DNA of 64,000 nt. It comes from Erodium maritimum. Lineage: Eukaryota > Streptophyta > Magnoliopsida > Geraniales > Geraniaceae. A program made the translations under genes and the position numbers. The notes below the pieces were generated by a model that saw only the letters and a program-made list of their open reading frames with translations, was not told the origin of the DNA and searched no databases. The DNA lies in NCBI GenBank assembly GCA_963921825.1, contig OY997591.1:51109825-51173824 (forward strand), written 5' to 3'. Shown piece by piece: positions 59,874 through 64,000 of the stretch (the stretch's first letter is position 1; the number at the start of each line of letters is the position of its first letter).

Positions 59874-60719
59874 TTAATTGTTAAGCATATCGTGAAAATG
59901 GAACCAGATTTGTTGAAATGCACTGACTATGAGATGATGATTTTCATCCGAATTTAAGGAAAGGTAGCACGCAAGGAGGTCTTCGAAATCCCTTGGCGTC
60001 CTGATATTATTCTGCACAATCATCTCGACCATTGATTCTCGGAAGTCTGTTTGGGGATCACAAGAAGACTTGACAACTGCAAGACTTGTAGAGTTGGAGA
60101 TGAAGGAGTTGGAGTCTCTACCATTACCATAACGGGTGGATGCGCTCTTTCGAGCCAAGGCCTGAGTCTTCTTGCTTGCAAATCTTGGAGAATTGGGTCG
60201 AAGCCTTATCCCAGTTGGAGGAGTAGATGATCTGATGAGCCTTTGGTGATGATCTAATTTGGTTGGTAGCTCAGCAGTGTCTGAAATGGTATCATCTTCC
60301 TCCTTATGAACATTGTTCATGTCAATGATAATGTCCTTGGTTGAAGAACTGAGCCTGCAACTACAGCTGGACCATGCAGCTGGTGGATGAAGACTACAAC
60401 CAGGACTGGTATTGGAATTGGAAATACTTGCAAGTATGGGAGAAGGAGAAGGCCTGTATATGGCTTTCCTCCCGGCGGATACTCTCGATCTCGATCTCTT
60501 ATTGGATGATCTCCTTGGAGGGTCATCAGAGGAGGATAGTGAGAAATGGGAGTGTCTTGGATTGTAAACATAGGTACACATCTTGTTGGCAGCAGAGGAG
60601 GACTGAGAGTGAGTGCTGGTTTTGTTCTTGCTATGCTTTCTGCTACTGGTCATGTGTTTGAGCTTATAAAACCAGGCTTTTGGCATCATGTCTGATAGTT
60701 TAAACCTGGAATTGTCCAT
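59874..60719 (-). CDS. OFP: OVATE family protein (OFP1/2/4-like transcriptional repressor), 281 aa
   Basis: A single uninterrupted exon, as usual in this family. The N-terminus MDNSRFKLSDMMPKAWFYKL matches the conserved start of the OFP1/OFP2/OFP4 group. The middle is Ser/Arg-rich with a basic stretch RRSSNKRSRSR that could serve as a nuclear localisation signal. The OVATE domain is at residues 212-275, including DFRESMVEMI, RDFEDLLACYLSLN and FQQIWFHF. OFPs repress transcription in the nucleus, often with TALE homeodomain proteins, and affect organ shape and cell elongation. The length is normal for the group. It is convergent with the WNK gene, and its upstream side is only about 350 bp from a copia LTR. 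Confidence 0.95.
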   Translation of the reverse strand: MDNSRFKLSDMMPKAWFYKLKHMTSSRKHSKNKTSTHSQSSSAANKMCTYVYNPRHSHFSLSSSDDPPRRSSNKRSRSRVSAGRKAIYRPSPSPILASISNSNTSPGCSLHPPAAWSSCSCRLSSSTKDIIIDMNNVHKEEDDTISDTAELPTKLDHHQRLIRSSTPPTGIRLRPNSPRFASKKTQALARKSASTRYGNGRDSNSFISNSTSLAVVKSSCDPQTDFRESMVEMIVQNNIRTPRDFEDLLACYLSLNSDENHHLIVSAFQQIWFHFHDMLNN

Positions 60720-61065
60720 CCGAGGTTGAACTGAAGATGCTATGTCAAGACTGAGGACAAACTCAACCTTTTATGCTCTGACTAATGGAGAGAACTATAG
60801 ACACTAAATGGGCACTACAAATAGATATGGGATAAAAGTTGACTTTGTAAAAGAAAGAGGAAATAATGAGGGGTCCAGGTCCACTAAAGTAAGAATGGAA
60901 CAAGGAGTGAATAGTTGATAAAATTGAATGGATGAGCCATGCCACAGAATAATAATAATGATATGAACTCTTCCCAAGCAAGCTGTACCATCCACTCTCC
61001 CACCCAAGTCCAACCTATATGGCTATATCCCAAACAGATTGAGACTAGCCATTACACATTGGTTC
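60720..61065. other. OFP 5' UTR and proximal promoter
   Basis: Only 346 bp separate the OFP start codon from the copia LTR at 61066. No TATA box was assigned with confidence. The LTR promoter points away from the OFP gene. Confidence 0.5.
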
Positions 61066-61482
61066 TGTTGGGACGAGGAGAAGAAACATTATGATGAGCA
61101 ATGTCAAGCCAAATGGAAAGTGTATCAAAATGATTTTATCCTTTCTAACAAGTGTATATTTGTTGTGAGGTGGCCACCACAATTAGCATGCCATCACTAA
61201 TTGCATGTTATTGGATTATGTGGCAATGTCTCATGTGTTTTGTTCTCCTATAAATAGAGGTGTCGACCCCTTGTATTAGATGATATATGAACACATCACA
61301 TCACAACTCAATACAATATCTCTTGTAAGATACTCTCTTGAATAGAAATTCTCTCTACTCTTAATCTCCAAGTGTTATTTCTTGTCTTGCTTGGTGACCA
61401 ACCCGTAGACACCAACCTTCATATTATTCTTGGGCCATTGGTGTCTTGGCGTTGGTTCTGATCAAACTTGATTATCACAACA
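61066..61482 (+). repeat. Copia 5' LTR, about 417 bp
   Basis: It runs TGTTGGGACGAGG to TATCACAACA. The left end is inferred from the TG rule only. The right end is supported by alignment with the junction at 47252 in the related element. Confidence 0.65.
61249..61257 (+). promoter_or_regulatory. Copia LTR TATA box
   Basis: TATAAATAG within the LTR, with a plausible transcript start some 30 bp downstream and an A-rich ATATGAACACATCACATCAC leader. Confidence 0.6.
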
Positions 61483-62172
61483 CGTTATCAGCACGATCTT
61501 GTGTAAGTGGCTCAACTTTCAGCTCGTATATCTCTAAAACGAACCGTCAAAATCCAAATTCCACCGGTCACTTTGAAGACCCATATGTGGAGAACATTAA
61601 CTCCAAGAATCAGCTTCTTCTGACCTTGGATGAATCTCCGATCGGGCTCTTGAAAGTGGCTGGTCGGACCAAAACTGTGCAGAAAATTCAGCACCTTCTT
61701 TTATACTTAATTCATGCTTATTTGTGCACATTTAGTTATGACGTTCATATAAGTATGCTCTGTGATCACCAGTTTATATTGGATCTTTCACATCAGAAAT
61801 TTGATGCTCATTATTTGTGTTCTTATCATCAAAGACTCGAATTTAAAACTTGTTGAAACCGAAGCATTTGGGCCTGAAGTTCCAAGATTCAGAAACTACT
61901 TGCATGTAACATGCAACTTGATTTATAGCCTGAAGCTTATAAACATGATGGTATGTTTGGACCCGAAGTTCCAAATACCAATAAATTGAGGCATGTTGGA
62001 CCAGAAGTTCCAAATACATAGTACTAGAGATTTGATACATATTGGACCGGAAGTTCCAAATACACATTACCAACGGCCCGATGCATATTGGACCAAAAGT
62101 TCCAAAATAAAATACTAACGACCTGAAGTCGAGTATGATCCTGACATGCAATTATTTCGATCAATGTGCAGG

Positions 62173-63248
62173 ATGGATAACCTGACAAAGTTCAGTTATA
62201 CACCCCTCAAATTGGACGGGAAAAATCATTATGAATGGGCGTTGGATACGACTCTCCACTTAAGATCTCAGAATCTTGGAGAAGCTATAAAAGAAGGGAA
62301 CAACAAATCTGTTAAAAACAAAGCCTTGGCCACAATCTTAATCCGTCATCATATGCACAAAGACTTAAAGATTGAGTATTTAGCTGATGAGGATCTATGG
62401 GTTCAGCTCAAGGAGAGGTTTGAGCATATGAAAGCGATAGCGCTCCCTCGTGCCTTATATGATTGGTCTAACCTCAGGTTACAAGACTTTAAGTCTGTAA
62501 ATGAGTACAATTCAGCCATGTTTAGAATTGTTTCCAAGCTTCGCAATTGTGGTGAAAAGATAACTGACGAGTCTATGCTTGAGAAAACGTTCTCCACATT
62601 CCACCCCTCGAATATGCTCCTGCAGTAGCAATATCGAGCGAAAAATTTCAAAAGTTCACAGACCTGATCGCGTGTCTACTCGTTGCTGAGCAAAATAACG
62701 AGCTATTAATGAGGCACCATCAAACTCGCCCTGTAGGCAGTTCTCCATTCCCTGAAGCGAATGTGACAAGATATGATGGTAGCTCGGAACACAGACGAAG
62801 CCGAGGACCCTTTAGAGGTCGAGGTCGAGGTCGTGCGAAAGGTCGTGGTCGTAGTCACGGTTATGGGCATAGCAATTTCCAACCTTATGGAAGAGATAAC
62901 ATGGTGTATCCCCAAAAGCGGAACCGATATGATAAACATGAGAAAGGAAAGAGCCCTCAGAACCAGACTCCCAAAAATGCTGAAACTAAGTGTTATCGAT
63001 GTGGAGGAGCTGATCATTGGTCACGTGTATGTCACGTACCGAGCCATTTGGTGAAATTGTATCAAGAATCGATCAAAGGAAAGGATAAGATCGTTGAGAC
63101 AAACTTTATTGATCATGCGAGCCCTGAAGATGCTCCGATCAAGCTTGCAGAACATGAGGGCCCTGAAGATGCTCCATTCAAGCTTACAGTCTCCGATTTC
63201 TTTAAGAATGATGACGGAAATGTGGACCATGTTTGGAATATGTCTTAA
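62173..63248 (+). pseudogene. Copia gag (UBN2-type capsid and zinc knuckle), broken
   Basis: It starts MDNLTKFSYTPLKLDGKNHY and continues through LKIEYLADEDLWVQLKERFE and LQDFKSVNEYNSAMFRI, typical copia capsid sequence. TAG at 62626-62628 replaces a Gln codon in NMLLQ-stop-QYRAKNF. A one-base deletion about 25 bp later shifts the frame, which resumes as LIACLLVAEQNNELLMRHHQ. The nucleocapsid part is Arg/Gly-rich (FRGRGRGRAKGRGR) and has a CCHC knuckle at 62991-63032 (C-x2-C-x4-H-x4-C). A duplicated PEDAP(I/F)KL phrase lies near the C-terminus at 63120-63185. Confidence 0.85.
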
Positions 63249-63356
63249 CTTATGTTTTTCAGTATTCCCCTTCCTTTTGGGTTAATGAAATGTGTGTATA
63301 TGGTGTTTTTTTGTAATCCTTTCTTAAGTTTACAAGTTGATGTAATACTTTTGTTT

Positions 63357-64000
63357 ATGAAAGGATATGGATCTCGTACGTGCTTGCAGAAATGATGGAG
63401 ACTTGTGTATTTTTGATTGCGCGACGACGCACACAATCTTAACAAACAAGAAATATTTTTTTGTCTAACCTTGGTTGAAGCTAATGTTAGCACAATTATG
63501 GGTACTGGAAATTTAATAGAGGGCTCCGGAAGAGCTACCTTGGTATTAGAAAATGGAACAAGGTTTAGTACCCATAATGCTCTATATGCAAGTAGATCCA
63601 GAAGAAATCTACTTAGCTTTAAGGATATTCATGACAACGGATATCATGTCGAGACCATAAATGAAAAAGAGACTGAGTTTCTCTGTATCACCCGAAGTGA
63701 TAAAAATGGTGAAAAGCATGTACATGAAAAATTTAAGGCCCTATCATCAGGTTTGTATTATACAACCATAAGGTCAATTGAGACCTACGCTACAATGAAC
63801 CAGAAGTTCATTAATCCAAATACTTTTATGCTTTGGCACAATCGTCTTGGTCATCCGGGATCGACGATGATGCGTAGAATTGTTGAAAACTCATGTGGAC
63901 ATTCACTAAAGGGCTAGAAGATCCTAATGTCCAATGAGATATCATGTACGGCTTGTTCACAAGAAAAATTAGTGGTCCGACCATCGCTAACCAAGATTAA
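63357..64000 (+). pseudogene. Copia pol start: protease remnant and GAG-pre-integrase
   Basis: The protease site reads FDCATTHTILTNKKYF, where DSATTHTIL is typical, followed by a frameshift at a T run near 63460. The next frame runs through GTGNLIEGSGRATLVLENG and RRNLLSFKDIH to LWHNRLGHPGSTMMRRIVEN. A TAG at 63915-63917 replaces Gln in LKG-stop-KILMSNE. The zinc-binding H-H-C-C pattern continues to CTACSQEKL. Integrase proper would follow off the window. Confidence 0.85.

Larger units (their letters stand above)
61066..64000 (+). mobile_element. Ty1/copia retrotransposon, 5' half, plus orientation (continues off window)
   Basis: The 5' LTR is followed by CGTTATCAGCACG as in the element at 42339-47978. 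Then come a leader with four GGACC(C/A)GAAGTTCCAAATAC units (about 61957-62105), a gag pseudogene, a protease remnant and a GAG-pre-integrase domain. Stops and frameshifts show it is dead. The 3' half and the second LTR are off the window, so the target duplication cannot be checked. Confidence 0.85.

Overview
This is nuclear DNA from a flowering plant, most likely a eudicot. The genes carry GT-AG introns and encode plant-type proteins, and the rest is dense in plant transposable elements: Ty1/copia and Ty3/gypsy LTR elements, a TRIM-like element, L1-type LINEs and Mutator-like MITEs. Plastid-derived debris is also present. The species cannot be named from the sequence alone. All calls come from reading the sequence by eye; no search was run.

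Layout. 120-10575 (+): the last 16 exons of a nardilysin-like M16 metallopeptidase gene whose 5' part lies off the left edge; its introns hold a LINE remnant, a 277-bp tandem duplication and a 1-kb Mutator-like element. 12.1-18.0 kb: two LINE-type retroposons without coding capacity, a solo LTR and a 495-bp element with long inverted termini. 18.8-36.8 kb: one deeply nested block. A ~296-bp foldback MITE was split by a TRIM-like array (six LTRs, four internal domains with a 31-bp minisatellite). That array was then invaded by a 3.3-kb solo gypsy LTR and by an 11.1-kb chromovirus, and the chromovirus carries a further 1.66-kb solo LTR. Target-site duplications support every layer. 37.5-40.2 kb: two more retroposons. 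41.1-42.3 kb: scrambled plastid-like fragments (atpA, rpl36, trnV-UAC). 42.3-48.0 kb: a complete but decayed copia element on the minus strand with a MITE in one LTR. 49.8-54.4 kb: a minus-strand LINE with recognisable endonuclease, reverse transcriptase and RNase H domains but broken frames. 56.5-59.1 kb (+): a WNK protein kinase gene. 59.9-60.7 kb (-): an OVATE family repressor gene, convergent with the kinase. 61.1-64.0 kb (+): the 5' half of a decayed copia element of the same lineage as the one at 42-48 kb.

Only three host genes look functional: the nardilysin-like peptidase, the WNK kinase and the OFP. They are unrelated in pathway and should be independently transcribed. The most interesting material is the nested 18.8-36.8 kb block, especially a hairpin conserved just downstream of the primer-binding site in each TRIM unit.
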